Positions 28,150-39,110 of a stretch of DNA of 64,000 bases are shown piece by piece (positions within the stretch are counted from its first letter, which is position 1; every line of letters starts with the position of its first letter). The position numbers and the translations under genes were made by a program. The notes beneath the pieces are model-generated. The model ran no database searches, was not told the DNA's origin, and was given only the letters and a program-made list of their open reading frames with translations. Source of the DNA: Amblyomma americanum (Eukaryota > Arthropoda > Arachnida > Ixodida > Ixodidae); contig NC_135505.1 in assembly GCF_052857255.1 (NCBI RefSeq), positions 55,959,868 through 56,023,867 of the forward strand, given 5' to 3'.

Positions 28150-30640
28150 TTATTTTGTTCAGCCAATCCTCTTTTTTTATGTTGCGTTGCCACGTATTGG
28201 ACAGAGCCAAAGGGCATTGTCAAGAAAATCTTCAGAGGGCCAACTGTACTTGTAGTGGTGCCTATGCAAAGGTGTAAGTTCTGCTACCAACATATGGTGC
28301 TGCGGTACTAAATGGTTGCTTCTGATGCTGCTGTGCAGTATTGTGTACACTAATGAACACAAATGGGGAGAACATTCCTTCCTGGGGGAGAATTCAGATC
28401 AATGCAGCTTTGGCACTGGTGTGTGCCCTGTTAAAAGTGGGGCAGCTTTAGTTACCTCATGGAGAGCAGAGCTGCATTGTGTAAGTGTAAATCGAGTTCT
28501 GCTCGCATGCAGAACAGTTTGGTATACGTTGGTAATAAACTGTTAAAACGATCGGCGACTTGAAAGCAGTGCAGTAAGGGTTCAGGATTCAAGATGCATG
28601 GCATTGGAGCCAGGAGAATTTGTATAACATGAATGGGACAAGTTCTGCGCTATATTTTGGCTTGAACGAAAACTAGCATCGGGGCACGCGCCACCATTCA
28701 GTTTCAAAGGAAACGCCCGCCCGTGTTATTAACTGTTGCCTCGCTGTTATGCATAACTATGGTGCGAGCTCGTGTTAATCCATAATGCTCTAGAGCACAA
28801 AGCACGCGGGATGACGTGGACACCGCTGTAGCGCTACGTTAGAACTCAATTTTAATCAAAAAAATTGCGTTAATGTGGGCGTCTTGCGATTGTCTAGTGT
28901 ACATAACGACTATAAGAACCGTGTCTGCAAAGAACCCGATTCTGCTTTCGTCAAGGCAACTAAAGCATTTGAGGTTCATATTTTCGCTGCTTACGTAATC
29001 TCTATCTGGCCGGAACAGCGCGGAAGCCCGCTGCCCAACTGCTTGGGGTGTATTCGCGATAATTTTAGCCCAGGAGACCTGTAGGCGCAGAAGAGCGGAA
29101 CGCTGCTGCTTCACTCTGATTCTAGCCCCTGTTGCAAAGGTATTTCGTTTTGTAGACGATTATCTCGTCCTTTTAGATCAAAGTGTGGAGAAAGGGAAAA
29201 CCTTTGTCTCGGATGCAATAACGAGTTTCAAGCTATGTCTGAATCCGCTGCAGGTGATGGGTGAGGTCCCTTTGACGGTTTCCAGATCGGTGGCTTGCAT
29301 TTCAGAACATCACGCATACCCGCGGGCTTTGGAAAGTGTGTGTGTGCGGGGGGGGGGTCAAGGAGAAAAGGGGGTGGTCGCCCTCCGCCAGTCTCCAAAT
29401 GCTTGCACTGATATCAGATTTCTGCTGATCAACGCTTCAGTCTTACGACGTTATTACTATAAAGATTGACGGTGCTGAGCTAGCTGGCGTCGTAGCCAGT
29501 CTTGAAGCATACTTCGCAGAATTAAAACTGTCTCTACGCAATTTTTTATTGCAATCCATCACTACATGCACATGAGTACATCTATAAAACTGCCCATTTC
29601 AACGAAATACACGGTTTGAGCAGTGTACGATAGGAAAATATACAAACTGGAATAAACATGAAAGTAACATGAAGTCTTGCCGCCTCCCCCCTCAGAAAGA
29701 TATTTCGGAGTCTGGGTGCTGAAACCAGTTGCATGCCCTTCCGTTCCGCCCACTTCGAAGGCGAGTGGCAGTGTCTCTGACGAAAGCAATCAAGAAAGCA
29801 TGTGTTCAGTGCACTACAGCTCTTACGCACAGGTAGCCCGTCTGTCTCCGGGCGGTTGTAACGAGGAAAAGACGAGGTGTTCATAGCAACACAAGCAATA
29901 AAAATTGTGTGGGAAGAGAGAAATGGAGGAGTGGTCAACTGTTCCCTACGTGTGCACAAACTGCCACACGGACACTGAATACGCGCCGCAGTTTCGACAT
30001 GTGTAGACGTCTGCTCGACTGCGCTGCAGCTACGAAAGTTGTGTGCGCGCATGAACTGAGGCTATGATGACGACATATATGTAGTGCGACTAAAGACACG
30101 CAAAAAGCCTTCCGCTGTCCTGCGGCAAAATTTTCGTAGAAGACAAGGATAGATGCCTGAACGAATAAGGAGTACAACGTTAGCGGAATAGTCGCAGGAA
30201 AAGCCTTGCGAACCGGACTTCCTTCGCTTTTTCGTTGTCAGCAGGCACCGACAACTGCAGGAAGATGTCTACATACATGTCTAGACTTCGAGAAAAACAG
30301 GTTAGCTGCCCTTCCGTTGCTGTGAAAACAAAACAAAAAAATTGGAATCGCGGCTCTCGATGACGCGGCGCGCCACGTCATGCATAGTCTTTGTGGGCTG
30401 TTGTTCTACGTCGTCAGATGTGACCAACTCGGCGCTTTGGTGCGAGCTTCCTTCGTGCCGCCCCCATGTGTTTTGCGCTGACAAAATACGTTAATGATAC
30501 GTTGGTCTTCCTGCCGCGGTGCCTCTGGTGCGTGTTTTATTTTCCAGGTATGAAATATACAGGCGGTGTTTCAGTCGGCTGCAGTTCTCCCCGCGGTGGC
30601 TTAGCAGGAATGGTTTAATTCTGGCGACATTTCGGTTGAG
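28150..30640. other. Intergenic stretch, no recognised gene
   Basis: Only short chance frames occur, and no splice-joined coding pattern was found. A G-run with TGTG repeats lies at about 29336-29357. ACTR6 and tubulin both point away from their shared promoter, so this is the region 3' of tubulin. Confidence 0.6.
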
Positions 30641-30649
30641 GGTAATGAA

Positions 30650-30943
30650 AACTGGTTTTGGGGGAAAGGAAATTTCGCTATATCTGTCTCGCATATCGGC
30701 GACGCCCAACCGCGCTGTAAGGGAAGGGATAAAGGAGGGAGTGATAGAATAGGTGCCGTAGTGGAGGGCTCCGGCATAGTTTCGACGAACTGGGGAACTT
30801 TGATGTGCACTGCTGACATTGCGCAGCACACGGGCGTCGATGCGTTTCGCCTCCATCGAAACACTGCCGCCGCGGTCGGGTTCCAACCCGGAAGCTCCGG
30901 ATCGGTAGCCGAGTGCCGTAACCACTGAGCCACAGCGGCGGGG
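30650..30943 (-). repeat. Full-length tRNA-derived SINE, copy
   Basis: On the - strand the head begins CCGCCGCTGTGGCTCAGTGG (A-box region) and contains GGGTTGGAACCCGACC (B-box region). The body follows (GGAGGCGAAACGC, CAGTGCACATCAAAG type), and the tail ends CCTTTCCCCCAAAACC. It is the same family as 47750-48052 and 55326-55620. Confidence 0.85.
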
Positions 30944-31071
30944 CTAAAAACGCACTTTTGAATTGGTTTTCGAGTCCGGCAAATAACGCCAGGGGGAGCA
31001 AAGCGCGACCACTTCCTCCCACCTAATTTAAAAGCCACCGCTGGAGCCGTAACTCCGTACAACATCCGCTG

Positions 31072-31115
31072 TGAACCTAACTGAAGGATGAATTGGCGCT
31101 AGCATCTGTAGTAAA
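31072..31115 (+). repeat. Direct repeat, copy 1
   Basis: GTGAACCTAACTGAAGGATG then AATTGGCGCTAGCATCTGTA. It recurs with few changes at 32282-32325. The two copies flank about 1.1 kb that contains a possible leader/exon (31490-31584) and an AATAAA at about 31980. Confidence 0.65.
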
Positions 31116-31157
31116 GGGCAAGATCTAACCGCAAGGAGCTTGTAAAAGGAGAAACGG

Positions 31158-31183
31158 TCTCTCACTCTCTCTCTCTCTCTCTC
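31158..31183 (+). repeat. CT microsatellite
   Basis: An imperfect (CT)n run, CTCTCACTCTCTCTCTCTCT and onward, just downstream of the direct-repeat copy. Confidence 0.9.
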
Positions 31184-31489
31184 CCTTTTGAATTTATGAC
31201 TCGCGCGGTCGTTGCAACCGCCACGCATCCATTCCGTGTGTTTCGCGAACTCCGTCAGTCGCGCGTTACCTCGAGCGCTGTCGCGTGATTTGAGGCGCTG
31301 GTCACAGACACTTTGGCGTCGTGTTCCTTCATGCGTTAGTGATGTCGGCGCCGCGACAACTGCGGTGGTGTTTCGTTTTGTGCTCTTGACTTTCGAAACT
31401 ACGAAGAGTGCAGCAAGACGCGTACGGATACGACGGGGACTCTGCGCTCGGTTTCTAGGGGGCCACCGCTCATTTTGGCACCGTGGATT

Positions 31490-31584
31490 ATGAACAACGA
31501 CTTAGCCACTGCTGTTGACGAAGCTGTCATCGGGATTAATCGGTCCACCAGAACCGGCACATCGCGGCAACTCATCATACAACT
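31490..31584 (+). CDS. Speculative first coding exon of an unidentified gene
   Basis: A GC-rich, promoter-like stretch (31200-31480) is followed by an ATG reading MNNDLATAVDEAVIGINRST and then RTGTSRQLIIQ, stopping at a good donor, ACT|GTATGT. I do not recognise the peptide and found no following exon. It could equally be non-coding. It is recorded only because of the start-plus-donor pattern in CpG-rich sequence. Confidence 0.15.
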
Positions 31585-32281
31585 GTATGTTAGCTGAATT
31601 TTATTGGTGTCGCATATGTCAGCAGAGAGCAAAGGCCATTGCGTGATAGTGGTTTGCTTTCACGGTTTATATAAACACTAAACAATTTTTTGCAATTGTT
31701 GACGATTGTAAGGTACATCATCCATGCATTAAACTGTGAACAGACTGATCCATTTGTATTGTCTGGAAATTATGCAGGAATGATTGCATATGTATTGCGT
31801 GAATGATACACGAATTGATGCACTGAAAATGTCAGTTGCGCCATTTAAGATAACCATAACACATCTGATGCTTCGACACACATTATCTGCATTGTACGGA
31901 ATGCTGTAACATAAACATGTTGGGTATTGTCAGAAATATCTCTTTCCGACTTAAAATTACGGAAAGGATATATATGTGTCAATAAAGCCTTGAAAAATGT
32001 TCTCTGTTCTCCATACCTTGCCCAGCCCTGCGGTTACCAGTGTTGACCAGCAGCGCAACCGTTTTTAACATGCTACAACAGCAAAGAATAAGTGTAGGAA
32101 AAGCCAAGTAAATCGCGGCGTGCAACCGCGCTTAGCAAGTGGACAACGACACATCCACCCACCTCCCCTAGCGGGCCCGATTTTGGACCAGCCCGCTCGC
32201 GAAGCAGATGCCACGCGAACACCCCCCGCACCCGCGTGTTTCGGTCGTCCGTTGCCATGGAGATAACTCGTACACCAAACG

Positions 32282-32325
32282 CTATGAACGTAACTGAGGG
32301 AGGAATTGGCGCTACCGTCTGTAAT
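32282..32325 (+). repeat. Direct repeat, copy 2
   Basis: ATGAACGTAACTGAGGGAGG then AATTGGCGCTACCGTCTGTA, the partner of 31072-31115. The sequence 32100-32280 to its left is GC-rich and unassigned. Confidence 0.65.
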
Positions 32326-32380
32326 TCGTGACCGATGGGAGGTATACGAAGTTTCACCCCTCTCGTGAAGCCCCCATAAA

Positions 32381-32383
<3 letters not shown>

Positions 32384-32475
<92 letters not shown>
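32384..32475 (+). repeat. (TA)n-(TG)n microsatellite
   Basis: About 40 TA units pass into about 6 TG units, directly followed by a 17-base G run (32476-32492). It lies at the 3' side of the SINE-like fragment that starts at 32493 on the - strand, so it may have grown from that element's tail. Confidence 0.95.
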
Positions 32476-32476
<1 letters not shown>

Positions 32477-32492
32477 GGGGGGGGGGGGGGGG

Positions 32493-32628
32493 TTACGGGG
32501 CTTTAACGTCCCAGAGCGACTGAGGCTACGAGAGACGCCGTAGTGAAGGGTTCCTCGGAAATTTCGACCACCTGGGGGACCTTTAACGCAAACTGACATG
32601 GCACAGTACATGGGCCTCATATATATAT
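32493..32628 (-). repeat. SINE-related fragment with microsatellite tail
   Basis: The + strand includes CTTTAACGTCCCAGAGCGAC, GAGACGCCGTAGTGAAGGG, TTTCGACCACCTGGGGGACC and CATGGCACAGTACATGGGCC. These motifs match the SINE body with a different tail (GGGACGTTAAAGCCCC on the - strand) running into G, TG and TA runs. Confidence 0.6.
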
Positions 32629-32760
32629 TGTTATGTGACGGCAAGCCGATGAAAGATGAGATGACAGACGGTTACAGCAGGATGATATAATGGCGGACGG
32701 CCTGGCGCGAGCAGTGCTTCCCGCGCCACTGTACAATTCGTCGTCTTCTAGTCCGTCACA
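32629..32760 (-). repeat. TRIM LTR, 3' copy
   Basis: Begins TGTTATGTGACGGCAAGCC and ends AGTCCGTCACA. It is 132 bp and nearly identical to 33257-33386. Confidence 0.8.
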
Positions 32761-33256
32761 CTACCCGGGGGCCCGCCGGGGGATCGTCCCGACCGCGAAC
32801 GAGAAGATGGGCACTGAAGATGAAATGCACTAGATGACGATGGGCTTGAAAAGTGGTTGAATATAGAAGGAGGTGAAGGGCTTGCCGCCACGGTGGATGA
32901 GACGATCGGCTGCAGAGCGCTGGCCCACGAAGCTTCTGGCCCACAGGTCACCTGGAGCCCTCGACCGAGGCACGTGGACGCACCGAACGGCACGGGCCTG
33001 TGTTCTTAATTTTATGCGGCTTCTCGGGTCGGTGAGATCATAGGGTCTTGTAGGGGCAGCGTCGGCATTTGGTCGCGTTCTCTAGTCGGGGCGGGAACGG
33101 GGCTGGGTGAGCGACGAGGTCAGTTCTGGTCTGGCGGGCTGGGCTCAGCTGGACAGAGCATAGCTGGTACGCACGGCCGACGAACATGGTGGACGCAGGA
33201 TGCTGAAGCTCCGGAACCAGGATGGCGATGAGGGGACCCCGGCGCCTCACACCAGA

Positions 33257-33383
33257 TGTTACGTGCATGGCGGCAAGCCGATGAATGAGATTACAGATGG
33301 TTACAGGATTATTTAATGGCGGACGGCCTGGCGCGAGCAGTGCTGCCCGTGCCACTGTACAACTCGTCGTCTTCTACTCGGTC

Positions 33384-33386
<3 letters not shown>
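33257..33386 (-). repeat. TRIM LTR, 5' copy
   Basis: Begins TGTTACGTGCATGGCGGCAA and ends CTCGGTCACA. It is 130 bp. The putative primer-binding site lies just left of it at about 33240-33256. Confidence 0.8.

Positions 33387-33445
<59 letters not shown>
33387..33445 (+). repeat. (TA)n microsatellite
   Basis: About 29 TA units directly abut the end of the TRIM element, probably the right half of the array it entered. Confidence 0.95.
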
Positions 33446-33449
<4 letters not shown>

Positions 33450-33628
33450 AGTTAAAGGAAATGAGGGGCCCGTTTGACAAATTTATTGTTTTTTCTGCTG
33501 CTTTGTAAGTAATTTTCTTTAAGCGATTTATCAATCTAAGTATTATTATCCCACTGATAAGCATGGCACATTGAGAAAAAAAATTAGCATTCCCCTATGC
33601 ACCTTGGTTTCGGTGACTGTTGGCTCCC

Positions 33629-33768
<140 letters not shown>

Positions 33769-33779
33769 GAAAGAGCATT

Positions 33780-34040
33780 GTGGTCTATGCTGCATTACTT
33801 GACTGAGCAAGGTTATTTTAGAGCGAAAGCTCTACTTCACAACCAAAGCTGCAAAAGCCAGGCCACCGCTGCAGCCTTGCCCTGGAATAAATATACATTG
33901 CCGCGAGTGGGATTCGAGACCGCGGCGGCGCGAAGAGATCAGCTTCGGTGGCCACTGCACGACAGCACTATGCTATCGCCGCAGCCATTCACGTCTTGCG
34001 TTAAACTGAGACACACTTCCGCTGTGCATTACACGTCGTC
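33780..34040. other. Unassigned stretch with a B-box-like motif
   Basis: The inverted sequence GGTCTCGAATCCCACTCGC (about 33907-33925) resembles a polymerase III B box. The part ACGTCTTGCGTTAA near 33993 resembles the edge of the family-B SINE copies. The remainder, 34040-35180, has no recognised gene or element, apart from an AT-rich run at 34560-34590 next to GAGGGCTTTACATGAGG, which may be a LINE 3' end. Confidence 0.3.
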
Positions 34041-35186
34041 GTGTTCATCAACTTCCATCTGCGGCGCGAACAGATCAGTGCTTAACCTCGCTCAGGGCAT
34101 AACCTGAGTCTAATATCGCCGCCAGACGTGCCGACGGCCCAGCAAAGCAAAACCATGAGCCAACCAGGCTAAACACATGCTTTCGCACGTCCACTAGTTT
34201 TATACGTTGAAACCCGACAATTTTTTATCCCTCACACACTGCAGCAAGTGCAAAGTCCAGCGAAGGGCCGCGGCTTGGGCCTTCGGTCTTCCTTTTGAAG
34301 AAAGGATGTTTAACGGTTGACTAAGCGCGTCTTTGTGTATGAGTTATGGCCCTATTCAATGTGCGTGCCGCATTATTCACACAGACGCGAGTTCAAACTC
34401 CAGGGCAGCTGTGAGTTGGAATGAACTTGCTTGCTCTTGCAGTCATCTCGCCAGCTGTGGGATGTTCGAGGCAGTAAAAAGGGAAATTATTTTACCTTGC
34501 ATGGTTTTTATGGTCGTTGTATAGATACTCTGATGACAGCAACAAGGCGTGCGTTTTCAAGAATTTATTTATTTTATTTTTTATAGATACCTCAAGGGCC
34601 CTTGAGGGCTTTACATGAGGGGCTGATTAAGGCTGTTTAACGCCGCCTTTGTTAGGAGCATGCGTTTTGCCTATCCCCGTGTCTCAGGGCTGCACAAATG
34701 TGTAATTGTGCTTTGAAGTAAAGGCGTGAAGCTCATGTAAATACTAAGGAAACCTCCTTCTTCGCCGGGGTTCGCGAGTTATGGTATCGTCCGACGTACA
34801 AGCAGCCGACAGAACACCGTTTATTGCAGGCTAGGAAACGAACACTGCAATGTAAAACAAAAGCAGTGTACCGCACAGCGGTGAAAACAGGATGTAGCGC
34901 ACACTCTAGCACAGCTCCACAATAGCATCCGAGCTCCTCAACGCTACAACGGAAGGGCTCTGGCGGCGGTTCCAGCAACGCTATGCTACTCTCCGCTATA
35001 GCCGCGGTGCAAAAGGCACCGCTCACGACGGCCTTACATCCACTAAAGAGCGGCACAACAAACGATGATTAATCGACACAGCTCTGCCAACAACCGAATC
35101 CAATGCCAGGGCACTAAGAAAAAAAATATACGGGGCGCTTTCCGCTCGAACAATTAAACCGCACGACGGTAATCGGGGCTCAGCGG

Positions 35187-35310
35187 TAGAGAAAGAGAGA
35201 GATAGCATAGCGCGATCCGCGATCCACTACCGTGATGCGCAGCGGCGCCCTGCAGAAGCGGATAACAGTAGCGGATCGTGGATCGCGCTATGCTATCTCT
35301 CTCACCGCTT
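35187..35310. repeat. Inverted repeat (hairpin), ~43 bp arms
   Basis: Left arm AGAGAGATAGCATAGCGCGA and TCCGCGATCC pair with right arm GGATCGTGGATCGCGCTATG and CTATCTCTCT. The loop of about 40 bases contains GCAGCGGCGCCCTGC. No TIR-like target duplication was found. Confidence 0.75.
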
Positions 35311-35386
35311 AGCTAACTGCGGACCGCACGCGGCCATTGCGAACACGCTGATTGGCCGCGACGCGGTAGGCGCGCGAGCTGTTGAC

Positions 35387-35745
35387 CATCATCATCAGCC
35401 TGGCTACGCCCACTGCAGGGCAAAGGCCTCTCCCATGCATGTCTCTCCATTAACCCTGCTGTTTGCCAGCTGTACCCACCGTATCCCCGCTAACTTCTTG
35501 ATGTCACCCGCCCACCTAACTTTCTGCCGCCCCCTGCTAAGCTTGCCTTCTCTTGGAACCCACTCCGTTACTCTTACGGACCAGCGGTTATCTTGCCTTT
35601 GCAGTACATGCCCTGCCCAAACACATTTGTTCCTCTTGATTTGGACCAGGATTAACCCGCGTTTGTTCCCTCACCCATTCTGCCCGCTTCTTGTCTTTTA
35701 ACTTTACAGCTCTCATTTTTATTTCCATAGATGGCTGCGTTGTCC
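35387..35745 (-). mobile_element. RTE-clade LINE, 3' end with ATG-repeat tail
   Basis: On the - strand the frame reads DNRWSVRVTEWVPREGKLSR and, after changes, NSRVNGETCMGEAFALQWA. This is the conserved C-terminal end of RTE/BovB-like reverse transcriptases. It ends in GATGATGATGG, the short simple-repeat tail usual for this clade. It is strongly 5'-truncated. It is flanked by similar GC-rich stretches (35335-35385 and 35755-35810). Confidence 0.78.
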
Positions 35746-35819
35746 TCACTGCTGCCACTGCGCACGCGCTGACTGGCCGTGACGCGGCAAGCGCGTGCGC
35801 TGTTGGGCACTGTTGACTG

Positions 35820-36600
35820 AAGTCAGTGGAACTGGATTGATGGATACACGGACGGACGGATGGAAGATGGATGGATGGGTGGGTGGACTGAAGGACGGAC
35901 GGACGGATGGACGGAAAGTCTGAGCCCTTTAAATCGTGCAGTGGCTCACGGCGCATTACTTGTAAAATTTCACTCTTGTCTTGATTTTAGCCACCGACCG
36001 GATAACCTTCGCTTGGTTATCTCTACCCGCTAAAAATCTTCTTGCTTCACTGTCCTTAAACCCCATTGCTTTGAATAAATCAGCCCCGCTGCTTTTCACT
36101 CTAGAGTGAAGCCCTTTACAGAAAACTACAAAGTGTTCAGCCGTTTACTCTTCGTCACACGCACCACATAACGTGCCTACCTGGTGGCACCCGACTCGAT
36201 ATATACGTCTTAGTCCGGAATACCTCTGTCTTGGCCTCGAACAACAACGAGCTTCCGCTAAAATTATCGTAGATATTTTCTTTGGCAATTTCCTGCTTAA
36301 AGATACTGCATATTCCCAGTGCCGATTTCGTCAGCATCCCTGTTTTCCACAGAGCTCTCTGTTTCTTGAACCTTTTTCTTTAGATATAATTCCTGATTTG
36401 CCCTCAACGGCCGGTCCAGATATTTGCTCTTCAGTTTTATAGTTCGCTTTCTCCATTTCGTGTCGACATTCCTCATGTGCAAGCAGCTGAAGACTTTTCT
36501 AGCCCGCTGCTCAGTTTCCCTCGTTTCTCTCAGTCGCTCTTCAAATTCTATATTACAGCTAGCTTGTCTGCTTTCGAATGACGCCCATACTATTGAAAGA
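35820..36600 (-). mobile_element. Degenerate LINE fragment, same family as 37690-39110
   Basis: On the - strand, peptides SFESRQASCNIEFEERLR, MRNVDTKWRKRTIKLKSKYL and KENIYDNFSGSSLLFEAKTE match the intact frame at 39096-37780 in order. Frame breaks occur around 36300. The 3' end is a GATG/GACG repeat (35840-35915), as in the better copy. Only the last third of the ORF is present. Confidence 0.8.
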
Positions 36601-36959
36601 AACTGTTCACAGGAACGTGGCGCCATCTGGCGCCCTCAGCGCGCAGTGGAGGTAGCGGTATATGCGCTGCGCTGAAGGTATCAAATGAAGGGCTGACAAT
36701 GCCGCAGCCCCGGCTCACGATAGGCACCTTTGGTATGCTGCCCGTAAGCCTTGGTGGCGGACCTGCGAAGGACGCCGCTACCGCAGGCCAAGGTCCATGA
36801 ATGTCTTGTCGGCGGCTGGCCCACGCCGCCGGAACCGCGATGCGCACGGGCAGCGCCCTCGCGCTTGTTTACCCCCCATACGCTGTTGGCTCGGTCGTTT
36901 TCTAGCCGCTGGCGAGATGGCGGCGCACTCACCGCGCTGGCGGCGAAGAACTCTTCGGA

Positions 36960-37510
36960 CATGCGCGATGCTGTGCCCCACCGTAATCGAGGCAGAGCTA
37001 ACCCAACACCCATACCGCGAACTAACCTTAACCTTAAGTATATATGCCGCAGAGGTCGTCAAAAGTACCTTCATCCACCGCGAACACCTCACCGAGCACG
37101 AACACACACTCCGTAGACTACAAACACACTCATCACACCTCGACTCACCCACGGTTTCGAGCTCACTACGCCAGTGAAGAAACAAAAAAGCCAGCCTATG
37201 TGCCCGTATTTCGTCGGCCGGGCCGTGGGCGATTCGAATCTCCGATCGGCTAGAGAAAGAATGGTCTCTTACTATGAAATTACTTTCACTAGAGAAACAG
37301 TACAGTCATATTCCTCCCCTCTCCACACGCGCTCTCGCAAAAGGCACTGCGTATTCTGGAGAATATTACTAACAGGCACCTTAATTAGTGCACCATTTAT
37401 TTTAATTTCATCCCGGACGAATCCAGACCGGACTGCGTTAAGTGCGGGGCGCCCACAACCACCCTAAGTCACATTCTTTTCGAATGCCCCGCGGACAAAT
37501 CCCAGCAGCA
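36960..37510 (+). mobile_element. Fragment of an I/R1-type LINE C-terminus, interrupted
   Basis: Around 37080 the + strand frame reads HLTEHEHTLRRLQTHS, the pattern that precedes the terminal zinc knuckle in I/R1/LOA-type elements. At 37410-37510 it reads CVKCGAPTTTLSHILFECP, the CCHC knuckle itself. Between them (37180-37380) is unrelated sequence, so the fragment is broken by an insertion. The GC-rich part 36680-36960 is unassigned. Confidence 0.55.
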
Positions 37511-37689
37511 TTTGCGACTCTAACTTAAACGGACACTGAGGAGAAATTGAAGTTGGCTTGTATCCATAGAATAGCAGCTCCTGATCACAAAAACGCCACT
37601 CTTCCTGAAAACAAAGCTCTTGTAATGTAGAAAATAGCAAGAACCAAAATACAGGTATCGCCGCCACAGGCCAATCTCGCAAGTACAAG

Positions 37690-39110
37690 CGTGATGACTG
37701 GATGGATGGATGGATGGATACGGCTGAACCCTTTACATCGGGCGGTGGCTCAAGCCACCTAGCCATGTCTTGTGAAATTTTACTCCTGTCTTGCTTTTAG
37801 CCACCAATCAGATAACCTTCGCTTGGTTACTTCTAACCTCTTAAAATCCACTTTCCCTTCACTATCCCTAAACCCCAATGCCTTGGGTAAGTCAGCTCCG
37901 CTGCCTTCCACTGTAGGGTGAAGCCCTTTACAGAAAAGTATCAAGTGTTCAGCCGTTTCCTCCTCCTCTCCGCACGCAATGCACAAAGTGTCTATCTCCT
38001 GGTACCTGACTCTATACTTCTTAGTCCGCAAAACTCCAGTCCTGGCCTCAAACAACAAAGAACTTCCCCTACAATTATCATAGATATTTTCTTTGACAAT
38101 TTCCTTTTTAAAGGTCCGGTATGTTTCTAGTGCCGATTTCGTCAGCATCCCTGTTTTCCACAAAGCTCTCTCTGTTCCTTTAACCTTTTTCTTAACCGAT
38201 AATTGCTGATTTGCCCCCTTACTGCTGTCCAGATATTTGCTTGTCAATTTTCTAGTTCGCTTTCTCCATTTCGTGTCAACATTCTTTATATACAGGTATC
38301 TGAAAACTTTCCTAGCCCACCGCTTTTCCTCCATCCTTCTCAATCGTTCCTCAAATGCTATCTTACTGCTAGCCTCTCTGCTCTCGAAAGACGCCCATCC
38401 CATATCACCCTGTACCCCCTGATTTGGTGTATTGCCATGTGCTCCCAAAGCTAACCTCCCTACTCCCCGCTGCCTAATTTCCAGTCTTGCTTGAACATCT
38501 GGCCTCATACACAGGACCGCATTCCCGAAGGTCAGGCTAGGGACCATCACCCCTTTCCAGATCCCTCTTACCACCTCATACCTATTGTAATTCCACAGTG
38601 CCCTATTTTTCATGACAGCTGCATTCCTACTAGCTTTATTCATTACATATTTTTCATGCTCTGTCAGATACTCAACACTGTTATTTATACACACCCCAAG
38701 ATACTTGTACTCATTCACTACCTTTAGCACGAACTCCTGTATTCTATGCTCGCCGCCCTCTTCATTAAATGTCATGACTGCAGATTTTTCCTTACTATAC
38801 TTGAAGCCTAATCTATCTCCCTCTGTACTGCATATGTCTAACAACTTCTGCAGGTCTTCCTTGTTGTCAGCCATTATCACTATATCGTCCGCATATATTA
38901 GTCCCGGTAATGTCTGTTTAATCAATTCCCCTTGTTTGAAAAAAGATAGGTTGAAACCTAGTCCGCTCCCCTCTAGCTTGGCCTCCAAACCTTGCAGGTA
39001 CAACATGAACAACAAAGGGGACAGAGGACATCCTTGTCTAAGCCCCCGCTGTATCTCTACAGGCCCTGATACATTTTTTTCCCATTTTATGAGCACTCTG
39101 TTACCTCTAT
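37690..39110 (-). mobile_element. 5'-truncated non-LTR retrotransposon (LINE) with (ATCC)n tail
   Basis: The element is oriented on the - strand. Its 3' tail is a short CCAT repeat (37700-37719). The 5' end is truncated within RT near 39100, where GAGCACTCTGTTACCTC occurs twice (39090-39106 and 39112-39128). The family is not assigned: the RT and the terminal CCHC-like knuckle allow a CR1/L2-like or related clade. A related older fragment lies 1.3 kb away. Confidence 0.85.
37780..39096 (-). pseudogene. LINE reverse transcriptase, 438 codons open, N-terminally truncated
   Basis: The frame starts inside RT. RT motifs are VEIQRGLRQGCPLSPLLF (about residues 13-30) and YADDIVIMADN, the catalytic box with two aspartates. 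The thumb and connection follow with YLGVCINNS and RVRYQEIDTLCIACGEEEE, then TAEHLILFC, which forms a C-terminal Cys/His knuckle. No stop or frameshift interrupts these 438 codons, which suggests a fairly recent insertion. Without endonuclease or 5' sequence it cannot move by itself. Confidence 0.85.

Larger units (their letters stand above)
32629..33386 (-). mobile_element. TRIM: miniature LTR element inserted in a TA microsatellite
   Basis: Two direct repeats of about 131 bp (32629-32760 and 33257-33386) begin TGTTA and end GTCACA. They share GCGGACGGCCTGGCGCGAGC and bracket 496 bp with no coding frame. TA-repeat sequence lies on both sides, consistent with an ATAT duplication. On the - strand, a TGGTGTGAGGCGCCGG stretch starts two to three bases after the right-hand LTR, at the position of a tRNA primer-binding site. 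So this is a non-autonomous terminal-repeat retrotransposon in miniature. The orientation comes from the primer-site position. Confidence 0.78.

Noticed and set aside
36681..37185. Overlapping 110-135 codon frames on both strands
   Set aside because: GC-rich sequence with frames in four directions; only the short LINE-like peptide near 37080 and the knuckle near 37420 are recognisable.
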